DNA from: Auanema rhodensis
Lineage: Eukaryota; Nematoda; Chromadorea; Rhabditida; Rhabditidae
Assembly (NCBI GenBank): GCA_964057225.1
Contig: OZ059895.1
Coordinates: forward strand, 15,429,001-15,493,000
Reading direction: 5' to 3'
Length of the DNA: 64,000 nt
How positions within the stretch are numbered: the first letter of the stretch is position 1; each line of letters starts with the position of its first letter. This document shows, one piece after another, positions 54,238-64,000 of this stretch. The translations under genes and the position numbers were made by a program. The notes below the pieces were generated by a model. The model searched no databases. It saw only the letters and a list, made by a program, of their open reading frames with translations, and was not told the DNA's origin.

Positions 54238-56699
54238 CCGTTTTATGCGTGTACAACAACCTAAAATGACACTGATGTGTGGTGAAGACCACGTGATTAT
54301 CACGTGAAGAGACACAGTCATACAACACTACGCATTATGCTAATCAGTTGGAATCAGTAAGCTAATCAAAAGCATAATATATCATTTTGAATGTAAAAAA
54401 GTGATAAATTTGATTCAGTAAACACATATATTGAGCGGTCAAATTGTAAGTTTATGATTTATCATTCTGCTACTACTACTTATATATTAATATTATTAAT
54501 TATAATATATAAATAATATTATGATGTTGCAGATCATTTTGTGTAGTAGATAGATCTTACATTCTTACTCGTTTTACCTCGTTTTAATCCACAGAGAGAG
54601 AGACAGAGAGAGTTTCCATAAATGAAAATATGAAAGAATGAATGAATGAAGGGGGGGGGGGGGGGGAGATGATAAACGTGTAAAATGATTGAGTATAAGA
54701 GAGAATGAAGCGTATAAGATGTTAAAGAACATATATTTACAAGTGATAGTCATGAGGTCGAGATCAAAATGACTGTAATATTTCCTTCAAAACATGAAGA
54801 CTGTCTTCTATTTTTCGTTTCAAGACCTACCATTGTCCTTTGAATTGTTCTGACTTGATGTGTGAGCTCAACATCTATATAAACTATCTTATATATATAT
54901 ATCAGTATAAAGTATATAAATAGTTAAAGAATGTCACATCATCTATTAACTATATACGTATAGCGAACTCGTTTTATTTGTTTTAATACGACTCGGGGCT
55001 CAACTTACATCATATGAAACTAATTATTACTATATCCTGTCCTCATCATTTATCATAAATAAAACATTCTTTTGCCAAATATATACATGATAGACGAGTT
55101 CATGACGCTGATTGTGCCCCGTTAAATTCAGAATTAATAGTTTGATATGTAAAGAGAAAGAGATGTCCTTATCATACATACATAGATCAAATTGTCTAAA
55201 ACATTATTTTTACTTTACACACATACAATACATAACCATCTATTTGAACTTCTATTTTTAGGAACACGTCTGTATTGTCCGCCTGAATGGTTCTTACATT
55301 CTTTGTATTTGGGCAGAGAAGCTGCAGTCTGGTCATTGGGTGTTTTACTCTATAATGCCTTGAATGGACGTTTACCTTTCCGAAATGAGAAAGATATCTG
55401 TACAGCTCATCTGTTAGGGCCATTACCATTCTATGTGCCAGTATCACAAGGTAAGCTTAATCTCGACTACTCACACGAACTTGAGCAATGAAGTTGCTCA
55501 TGCTGGCGAAATGAGATGTTGAAATACCGAAATATCGGCTATATGATGTGCAATAACCAATTGTTTTCCAGAAGCACGTGATCTTGTCTCACGTTGTCTG
55601 GCTTTTGATCCATTTACTCGATGCACATTAGAAGATATTCTCAATCATCCGTGGTGCAAGAAGCAAACTTCCAGTTGGGTATCACTCAGTGCCACAACTA
55701 ATGCTGCTAATACTACACAATCATCTGATGACGAGCATACCGACAAGGAAAAAGATGGTAAGTATGAAGCCTTCTGGCTGTAAAAGCAGAACTCTTCTCT
55801 CTCTATCTATCTCTCTCTCTCCCTATCTAGTAACTCAAAAACTGGCTACATGCTTAGTCGCACATACACATACACACACACACACACACATGAAGCAAAA
55901 ACATTAAGCGTTTCAAATAAGAAGTGCATAGATGTTGTTCTCTCATCATCGTCCATATTCAAATATTCAGATGATGAATTATTTTTTCTCTCACGAAAAA
56001 GGTCAAAACAAACATTTTGATGAACAAAAACATGAATTATAAGCTTGATTTTTCTCTCTCTCTCCCACCTCTCATGATGATGTTGGTGATGTGTGCGTGT
56101 GTCTGATTCGGTAAACAGCCTGAGTTTGAACAATGAAAAGGGAGTTCTCACCTTTGATGCTTTAAAATTAATTTTTTGGCTTCTCCTAATTGAATGAAAT
56201 GACGTAATTTCAAATATTTACAGAGCACAGTGAGGAATTAGAAGAAATTGTGGAAGAAACAGAGAAGGATCATCACGATGAATCAGATGGTCTTCCATCC
56301 AGTGAAGATGAATCTGGAGTCGGATCATCTGCTAGTAGTATCGTCACGAAAGCTGTAAGTACATGGAGCATATCAATGTCGTGACACTGAATCTTCATAT
56401 CATCTGCCTTCACGATCATCATCATCATCTCGCTCTTTCAGAATGCTTTACCGGAAGAAACACGTGGACGATTTTCCAAGACATCGCTGCTCGTACCGCC
56501 ATCATCGGTCGAGCTTAAAGCTGTTGTTCAGCCAGGAAAAACCAAGTCCGTGACGCAAGAGCCAGCCGGTCATCAGCTGAAGCCTAATCGACAGGGCACA
56601 CAACGTCAGCCTCATCAGAATTCTGCCGTTCTCACAGCGCTTCGTCGAGCAATGAGCCGTGAACGAATGCGTCGAGTTGAGATGATGCCACGCGCCTAA
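50436..56699 (+). CDS. prk: PIM/PRK-type serine/threonine protein kinase
   Basis: PIM-family (CAMK group) Ser/Thr kinase, 456 aa, probably cytosolic or nuclear; the C. elegans relatives are prk-1 and prk-2. Exons: 50436-50523, 51315-51469, 51565-51625, 51711-51832, 51931-52011, 52417-52516, 55262-55450, 55572-55757, 56224-56354, 56442-56699 (1371 nt). The kinase domain spans about residues 40-293: glycine loop GRGGFGIVY (47-55), VAVK with lysine 69, PMEICML in helix [14 protein letters not shown] hinge (hinge proline, a PIM hallmark), HRDLKDEN (165-172), DFG (186-188), [10 protein letters not shown] in place of APE, and [16 protein letters not shown]. All catalytic residues are present. The tail is acidic ([18 protein letters not shown]) and then basic at the end ([11 protein letters not shown]). 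An in-frame TAG at 50412-50414 supports the ATG at 50436. The intron 52517-55261 is 2.7 kb and repeat-rich. PIM kinases are usually constitutively active and controlled by abundance. Confidence 0.93.
50797..50972 (+). repeat. ACG/CGT trinucleotide island in kinase intron 1
   Basis: An ACG-rich arm (GACGACGACAACGA at 50805-50818) is followed by a CGT-rich arm that contains its exact complement (TCGTTGTCGTCGTC at 50940-50953), together with CCGCCGCCGCCG. The inverted arrangement could fold into a hairpin. It is strikingly CpG-rich for this AT-rich window. Confidence 0.75.
52517..55261 (+). other. Large repeat-bearing intron of the kinase gene
   Basis: The intron splits the kinase between the DFG/activation-loop exon (ending TDFQG) and the [10 protein letters not shown] exon. 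It contains a G-run (52892-52903), (GA)n at 54203-54232, a longer G-run (54651-54667), an ACGTG pair (54290-54306) and AT-rich TAACTATA words. No nested gene can be supported; the frames at 53244 and 53663 are featureless. Confidence 0.7.
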
Positions 56700-58363
56700 G
56701 CATCTCTGCTAGCCATCTGAGCGACTGTTTTCTGTAAAATTGCTGAACATAACTGTATCTATCAACGTGCTGCATCTCAGATCAGAATGTGTCTTTAGCC
56801 TGATCATTTCTGTCGAAACTTAACTATTCCTGCTTCTCCAGCTTTCCATTTCTACCCACCAGTTCTTTCTCTTGGGCCTCTTCCACCTAATTTCCACACG
56901 CACTTTCATCTGTACATGGCTTTTCTGAATATCCACAGAAATCCATTCAGACATGATCTATTTCGCTTTCATCTCTTTTCCTCTCCTCTCCCTCTCTCCT
57001 ATAACAAGACGTGTAGTTGACGTGCGTAACGATAGGCTATCATGACGATGTCACCATCATCATGAGCAGCCTCATCATCAGACGCTAGATTAATCAAGAA
57101 GTTTGCCTTCTCCTCCTCATCATCATATCCAGCCAGGCATAACATATGGCCATGTTGGCCATTTTCTGTATAGTTAGCTCATATATATATATCTAATATC
57201 TTAATCATATTACATAGTATATGCATTGGTTGTTTGTTTGTTTCATTGAAATCGTAGACGTCATCCGGTGTTAGACATGAGTATCCATCCACCTTCCACG
57301 TCTTCAACTGTATACGAATCTTTTGGATTTCAATCCCAACTGCATTGTAATCTCGTCATTCTATCGAGCATGTTCACTCAATTTTTGTCATTTTTTCTAA
57401 TTCGTTTCAGGAATATTTTCAAATTTTTTAATTTCAAATTACCCAGAATGTCTTCATTCACAACTCTCACGTGTATTTATTTCACTACAAACCATTGTAA
57501 TTCTGATTTGATGTCATCCATAGCCCCTATCCTATCGGTCTCAACTCAACTGCTCTTTCCAGCATTTCACAAAGCCCCCCCCCCCCTCCCCTCCTTCCCC
57601 GCTTCTGTCTCTTCTCTAACATTCTAAGCTATATCATATAGCTGGAAGCTTCATTTGCCCTTCCTCTCATCAAATCAGAAAAACCGATACTTTGTCAGTT
57701 GATTTATTATTTTTTTTATTAAAACTCAGTCACACACCACCCATCACCATTGCACCACATTCACTCGTCGACGTCGTCGTCGTCGTTGTCGTCGTCGTCG
57801 TCGTCGTCGTCATCTGCTTTATTTTGACCACAATATCGTCGTTTTCTCTTCTGATATTCGTGATATCGTTATGTACATATATATTGACTATTCATTCATT
57901 ATGACACAAGTTATATTTGACTAAAAATTTGAAAAATAAATATATTTGATTGAAAATTATTTTATTTTTTTGTTCTTTTACAGAACAAATATTACAAAAA
58001 AAATGAAAAAGAAATAAAAAAGAAAGTAAATTCGCTATATTGGTATGTGTATGTGTACTGCAACACTGTTATCATTACTTATAAAGTAGAGAAGTAAGAA
58101 GACTACTTACATGCGTACAGATAAACAGAGAGAGAAAGAGAGAGAGAGAGAGATAGAGAGGGAGAGAGAGAGATCTCTTCATCTTGTAATAACTTTACTA
58201 TACATACATATATATACATGTATGTATAGTACATTAAAATCAAATTATTTTGTTTTTCTTAATTAAGAGAAAAAACAAGAGAGAGAGAGAGGGAGCTAGA
58301 GAGAGAGAGAGGGGGAAAGAAAGTAAAGAAAGATATTCTGATTCCGAACTTCATAGCATATTA
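56700..58363. other. Kinase 3' UTR and intergenic DNA to the DB-module gene
   Basis: Pyrimidine-rich, mostly non-repetitive sequence follows the kinase stop. A C-run lies at 57576-57588 and a (CGT)n tract at 57770-57811. An AATAAA at 57935-57940 is a plausible polyadenylation signal for a UTR of about 1.2 kb. Beyond 58000 are (GA)n tracts (58126-58170, 58279-58310). No other gene is seen. Confidence 0.5.
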
Positions 58364-58516
58364 TTAAAAATCTTCAACCATGTTATTTGGGCTTTCTACT
58401 GCAACTGCTCCTGCTGATGCTATTGGAATTACTGCGGAATTTTGACCAAATTTCATGTCAGCACGATGTCTGGAAAAAAGAAAATAATAAGTAAAAATAG
58501 TTATTTGGTAAAGAAT

Positions 58517-58550
<34 letters not shown>

Positions 58551-59362
58551 CTCTCTCTCTCAATATCGATCTTTCAACTTACTTGATTTCATCGTAAAAA
58601 CAGCGTTTCATCTGTTCGAATACATCGAAGCAAGGTAAGTAACTTGCATCAAGTGGGGTAAACCTGTGTGCAAAGCATGATTTTCAATAAAAATTTTGAA
58701 AAATGTTCAAACTTGTTGGGACGTTGATCACAGAATGTTAAACACTTCTGTCCAGCTAATGTTGCTCCAACTCCTCTTATCGAACAACACTGAAACATAT
58801 TAAATTAAATTTATTATTATCAATCATCGTATAAACATAAATAATTCAATTTGTACTACTGTTAATCATGCTGATAATGCTAATGCTAATGCTCGTGATA
58901 ATGCTGCTAATACAGCATTATTTAATTCTATAAAAAGCTTTATGATAATGTTGTTGTTCTGTTATCACTGATCATCATCTATTCTTCTTCTTCTTCTTCT
59001 CATCAACTAACCTGTACGTACGTACATCTTCTGATTCTCATCCTCTCACAATGATGCAACCGCTCATTCACTCAGTTATAACCAAAAATGATTATTTTTC
59101 ACGTAAACTCACGTCAAAATGTTCACGTAATCCACGTGGATTAAATAATAATTTTGTCGGTTTTTTTATTCATTTTTTGCATCAAAAAAGAAGAAATTTA
59201 ATTCAAAAACGAAAAAACGATCATGATTATAAAGCAGTCAAATGTTCTTTGAACTTAATCCATTCCAGACACCATCTCCCCTCCCCATCTACCAAATAAT
59301 TCTAGTTTGATTAAATCAATATTTCATCCAAGAAATATGTTTTTTGATGTTTATAAATGTTA

Positions 59363-59393
<31 letters not shown>

Positions 59394-59395
59394 GG

Positions 59396-59427
<32 letters not shown>

Positions 59428-60281
59428 GAGAGATTGACTTGAAAATTTGCAAATACCTCTCGATGATCTATACCCTGAGCTGCACAGTAATGAATCTCAT
59501 TGACAGCTTCAACTGGACATGAATCTTGATTACGGAACATGGATTCAAGCTGCAAATCGCATCAGAATCGAATGTTAGGGATGAATAACTTACTGTCTGA
59601 GAGTTGTATGAGTTGAAATGACAATGCTTCAGACATGAATCTGGGAGACCACGAGATTCACAACATGTGCGAAAGATGAAATTTGGATTCTGAAAGGATG
59701 TGACATCGAATGAAAAATGTAAACATGTCATATACAGTAAGACGGGCTGGACTGAGATTGAGGTGTGATACATCGGTTATGAGTTCAGATGCATGCAGTT
59801 CTGGGGTATGTGCCTGTTCGCCACTGTCATCAACTAGTACACCATCCTAGATACATGGTACATTACATTAGAATGTGTCAGCTATATGATATAGTTTAAG
59901 CGAAAACTTACAATTCGTTTAGTTAAACCAGCTAAAACTCGTCGTCTAGCACACCCGTATTGTCCACATTGATATCCTGGCTGGCAAGCTGAGGCCGGCG
60001 TTCCACCATATCCGCCAGAACCTGCCATTCCACCCGTCGGCATACATGTACCTCCAACGGGAGGTGGAGGACGATGAGACTGTGAACAGCATCCAGATGA
60101 GCCTTTACACTGAAATAGATGGTCATCTCACTGTATCAGACAGCATACAGCGGCAGATATAAGTGGTTATGCCGTAGACAATTGCCTACACACAGATGCT
60201 CAAGGATGAGCCAAAACAAGCCAAACTTACAGCATATAGCACAACAGGTAGACAGATGAGAATGCTGCTAATAGTTAGCAT
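58364..60281 (-). CDS. Secreted DB-module protein (head-to-head paralog, minus strand)
   Basis: Predicted secreted cysteine-rich protein with a nematode DB module, 270 aa; molecular role unknown. Exons in transcript order: 60231-60281, 59912-60109, 59736-59846, 59594-59689, 59457-59549, 58713-58789, 58583-58663, 58364-58469 (813 nt). Residues 1-17 are a signal peptide (MLTISSILICLPVVLYA) encoded by exon 1 alone. A small N-terminal Cys cluster (CKGSSGCC) and a Gly/Pro-rich linker with CQPGYQCGQYGCARRR follow. The DB module starts at NPNFIFRTCCESRGLPDSC, continues through YCAAQGIDHRE and CCSIRGVGATLAGQKC, and ends at CFDVFEQMKRCFYDEI. Its exon sizes of 96 and 93 nt match the divergent neighbour exactly. 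The rare region is the linker, longer here than in the neighbour. Confidence 0.88.
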
Positions 60282-60701
60282 ATTTCAAACTTTATGCGCT
60301 TAGAAGGCTAAAGCTGTCTCGAGATTCGCAATAATACTAATCGAGACATGAAGTTGAATGCCTTTATATACAAGCAAATGGAAGACGGATCTCTTGCATA
60401 TAGTGGCTATGAGAGAAAACACTTGACAAACATCTCCTTTAGGTTATATGAAGTTGAATTACCGTAACATTAAGAGAGCAACCAGTATCCAGCCTAATTA
60501 TCTTTCAAACACTTCAAACTAGGTCCAGCTATAACTCAAGTGGTCAATGAAAAACCACTTAAACTGTATATAAAAACCAAAAAAGAAACTTAGATCAGCT
60601 TTACTACTACAAGCTTCATTCACCTAAAACTCAGCTTCTTCGTCGTCGTCGTCGTCTTTTTCTTTTTTTCGTTCCTTTTTAGAACAAAAAGAGAGAAAAT
60701 C
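60282..60701. promoter_or_regulatory. Shared divergent promoter of the DB-module pair
   Basis: A 420-bp gap separates two start codons in head-to-head orientation. A TATA-like TATATAAAGG on the minus strand (60361-60370) lies about 80 nt before the minus-strand ATG. A TATA-like TATATAAAAA on the plus strand (60567-60576) lies about 125 nt before the plus-strand ATG. A poly-T tract ending TTTTTAG at 60682 may be a spliced-leader acceptor for the plus gene. Co-expression of the pair is inferred, not shown. Confidence 0.6.
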
Positions 60702-61755
60702 ATGAAAAACCTTACAGCATTTCTGGTCATCCTATTGGCCGTCACGAATATTGTTGATGCGGTAAGTGCAAAAGCAACCTATGCTTATGTAATTTTCAAC
60801 AACAAAAAACGTATTTTCGTTGTAAAACCATTAAAATTTAAAAAAATTTCAGTGTGGATCCAGTGGATCATGTGGATGTTGCGGTTGTCGAGCAAAAGCT
60901 AAAGCTCGTGCAGCTAAAACAAGTGCTGTTGTAAGTTTCATAAATATGTTTTTGATATAAAACACATAATTAAAGGATTTGGAAGATTTTGATGAAAGAG
61001 ATGATGGCAATATATTTGGATTATCCATTTGGAATAATACGAAACTTCAAGATGATCTAGAGAATAAAGATCGTGTAACGGTTGGTTTGTTGCCCCTGCA
61101 TCTTCCTGTCTCGTTGCCTCCCCCTCCTTCCCCCCTCCCCCCATCCTTTCCACGATTCTTCGCCTTCTCTTCGCATTCATCCATTTCTTCTCCTCAGTTT
61201 CCATATAGTAGCAATCCAGATTCTAATGTATTCAGAATCCTAATTTCCTGTTCCATCGTTGTTGTGAGGAACGACGTTTACCTGCTGCTTGTATTCAACA
61301 ATGCCATTTCAATGCATTTACAAGAGATGTTGTAAGTAACTTCTTCGTTATATGTCGTTTTTTGCAGTTTTTCTTCTTATTTTGATGCAAAAATGACAAA
61401 AAATTAATGTTTTTAACTGCAAAAATGTGCTTAAACCATGATTAATTCATTTATTTTTCATATTTAGCTTCAAACCATCTTCCTTGGAAACCATAACTGC
61501 CCTATGGAATTCTTGGCAGAAATGCAGTTCTGTGCTGCTCAAGGAATGGATCATCGACGAGTACGTGGATTGCAAATTCAGAAACGAAAATCTTAAAAAT
61601 CCGCTTGTAGTGTTGCTCAGCTCGTGGAGTATCAGCAACTCTTGCTGGATCAAAGTGCTTAACATTCTGTGACCAACGTCCGGATCTCTTTACTCCAATA
61701 GACTACAGTTATGCTCCATGCTTTGAGAGGTAAACAGCGACGAGACAGCTAATTA

Positions 61756-61819
<64 letters not shown>

Positions 61820-61965
61820 ACTTTAAAAAAATATTAATTTTCAGATTTGAAAGCATGAAACGCTGCTTCTATGAAGATGTACGTGTAGCTGCTGAACGTC
61901 GATTCATACCGATGCTCGAAGAAGAGAGAAAATCAGCTGTCAAGCAGTCAGAAGATGAAATATAA
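60702..61965 (+). CDS. Secreted DB-module protein (head-to-head paralog, plus strand)
   Basis: Secreted DB-module protein, 223 aa, paralog of the divergent neighbour. Exons: 60702-60761, 60853-60930, 60976-61080, 61236-61331, 61468-61560, 61611-61729, 61845-61965 (672 nt). Residues 1-20 form a signal peptide (MKNLTAFLVILLAVTNIVDA). A short Cys cluster (CGSSGSCGCCGC) and a basic Ala/Lys/Arg stretch follow. The DB module runs NPNFLFHRCCEERRLPAAC, FCAAQGMDHRR, CCSARGVSATLAGSKC, LTFCDQRPD, and ends CFERFESMKRCFYEDV. Against the neighbour it has lost the intron after CDQRP, has gained one within CFERF (61730-61844, carrying (GA)n), and lacks the long Gly/Pro linker. The tail is charged (EEERKSAVKQSEDEI). 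Confidence 0.88.
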
Positions 61966-62295
61966 CAGAAAGAAAATCATAAAAGTTTATTTATTATCAT
62001 TCATGTATTCTTTATTATATATCTATATATAGTAAAATAATATAAATATTTATTTATAAATATATTTTTGAAAAAAAAAAAATTTTTTGAATTAAAATAA
62101 AAAGATTGACATGCTTGCATGTGCCAGCTGTGGTTGTCGTTTTTGACGCCCAAAAAAAACGATAAAAACCAAGTTTTCTCTTACGAATAGCAGAAATTTA
62201 ATGAAAATAAAATATAAAACTATGAAAAGAAGTTGTATGATCTCGAGGGAAAAATAAAAAAAAACATAAAACTTCAATGACACATTAGAGAGAGA

Positions 62296-62331
<36 letters not shown>

Positions 62332-62684
62332 CAAGTAATTAACAGAAATACTATTACTATGACTTCGTTTTGTTCTTCTTCCCTTTTCTATGTCTCTCTC
62401 TCTCTTTAGCTTCCTTAGGCTTAGTCAGAGTATTCTCTGTATCTTCTACATAGTAAGCTGTATAGCAATAGGCAAAGCTGTAGCCCAAGAAATTGCTCAT
62501 ATGAGGCAATAGTTACAACATGGATCTGCTGTCTTCAATATTCTTCTTCTTCTTCTTTTTCTTTTTTTTTTGTTGGAAATTTAGCTGTTTCATCCTAAAG
62601 AATAAACTAAACGTATAGATGAATATGTACATGAGTTAAGTCTAAGAATTTCTTGTAAATTTGGCTGAAAGCATCTCTCTCTCT

Positions 62685-62728
<44 letters not shown>

Positions 62729-64000
62729 TAAAGAAGTTAAAGCTTCAAATAGCTTTCATCTACATAGCTCTACCAGCTAAACGATGATGCAATTATTGTT
62801 CTGAAAATGAACTTTTGTTCTCTTTGAAAACAGATGATTTAATAGATTCTCTTATGAAAAAAGAACTGTTTTTACAATTTTTCATCAAAATATAAAGTTC
62901 AATTGTTGTCTTTTGAGTAATAACTAATAAAATATAATCAATAATCACCCTTTTTGGTAATAATTTCCTTAAGGTTAACCCTTCTCATCTCTCTCTCTCT
63001 CTCGTCCTCTCTCTATTCTGCTTCCCTCCCACCAGTTGCTCTTTCTCTCTCTGTTCTTGAAACTTTTTTTTAGAATGACTTGTTGACTAGCGAATAGAAT
63101 ATATGATGAAATTTTTTTCCTCATTACCTTTATAGGGTTCTTCTTTACTCTTCTGCTTCTCTCTCTCCCTCACTCCCTCTCTCTATATCTTTCTCTCTCT
63201 CTCTTTACTATTTTCTACAGAAAAAGCTAAGTAATAGGGCAAGAATAGATAACTAAATGACTAAACCGGAAACAAAAAAAGAAAGAAAAAGGAAAGGTAA
63301 AAGATTCAATTACAAACATCGTTTTAGTTCTCAATCTCAAAAGTTAACATTGTTTGCTGCAACTGGTGCTGCTGCAACGATGGTTGTGAACGTCATTTCT
63401 CTTATAACCTTAAACAACCTCTCCACGCCCTCTCTTTTGCTCTCTCTCTATATCTCTCTCTCTCTCTATCTCTCTCTCTCTTCCTCTCTCTCTTTATCCT
63501 TATTCATATTTCAAACTTCCTAATGCTTTTTCCATTTTCCACTTCAAAATTATCAGAAAAACTTAACTTCTCTACATGCCCATATGATGTGCCACATTCA
63601 GATATCTCTCTTCAATTTTTACATTTTTCCATTTTTTTCTGAAAAAAACATGAACGACTATAGAATTTGTGAATTTACTAAATACTTTTCTGTACAATTT
63701 TCTAAGTTTTCGATCATAAAATGTAAAAATGAGCTCATGCTCATCAAGTTTTAAGCCTTTATCTCGATCGAAGAACAACTATTCATCATATTTCGATTCA
63801 CATTCTCATTGTAATTTGAAGATAATTCAATGAGTTGCAAATCTTTTTTTTCTTTCAATCTACTACGATAGCATTTCCGATTTGTTCAATTCATTTTAAA
63901 TAAGTTGAAGTTTTTTCCGCGCAAGTTTTATGCTCATGCTGCTCTCCCCCTCTTTCTCTCTCTCTGTCTCTCTCTTTCTTTCTTTCTCTCTTTGTCCTCT
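61966..64000. other. Downstream microsatellite-rich intergenic DNA
   Basis: An AT-rich presumed 3' UTR follows the DB gene (to about 62100). Then come (GA)n at 62287-62333, (CT)n at 62690-62727, and CT-rich stretches at 62988-63060, 63160-63215 and 63420-63500. The 68-codon minus frame at 63572-63778 and the 88-codon plus frame at 63257 show no family features. No gene is supported. Confidence 0.5.

Overview
This window is nuclear DNA from a nematode, most likely a chromadorean. The evidence is gene content and splicing style. There are three serpentine-receptor class T (srt) chemoreceptor genes, one ground-like (hedgehog-related) gene and two DB-module genes, all families known from nematodes. 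Introns are mostly 40-60 nt with GT donors and TTTCAG/TTTTAG-type acceptors, and several starts sit just downstream of an acceptor-like site suited to spliced-leader trans-splicing. The DNA is AT-rich and unusually full of (CT)n/(GA)n microsatellites. I cannot name the species.

Layout. 1-7990: three tandem, same-strand srt paralogs (716-2153, 3047-4561, 5876-7427), each with an open spliced reading frame once introns are placed, with duplicated intergenic blocks between them. 8159-10652: a 14-exon gene for an unrecognised single-pass membrane protein of about 527 aa with a polyQ tail; its true 5' end is uncertain. 12374-19013: a 28-exon class C (metabotropic glutamate receptor-like) GPCR of 1208 aa. 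20225-20338 (minus): an intron-containing tRNA-Leu(CAA). 20473-21504: a secreted ground-like protein. 21505 to about 49,300: a gene-poor block of about 28 kb dominated by pyrimidine-rich microsatellites, including a pure 310-nt (AG)155 run. 50436-56699: a PIM/PRK-type Ser/Thr kinase of 456 aa, with a dual-frame first exon and candidate alternative upstream exons. 58364-60281 (minus) and 60702-61965 (plus): a head-to-head pair of secreted DB-module paralogs sharing a 420-bp promoter region with a TATA-like box on each side. 61966-64000: microsatellite-rich DNA with no gene seen.

How the models were checked. Every exon chain was built by hand from splice sites, phase and family motifs. The spliced lengths of all eight full gene models are multiples of three with no internal stop: srt 1068, 1080 and 1107 nt; membrane protein 1584; class C GPCR 3627; ground-like 570; kinase 1371; DB pair 813 and 672. 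Several genes are membrane or secreted proteins (chemosensory receptors, a class C GPCR, an orphan membrane protein, secreted cysteine-rich proteins). Apart from the tandem srt array and the divergent DB pair, nothing in the sequence links them functionally.
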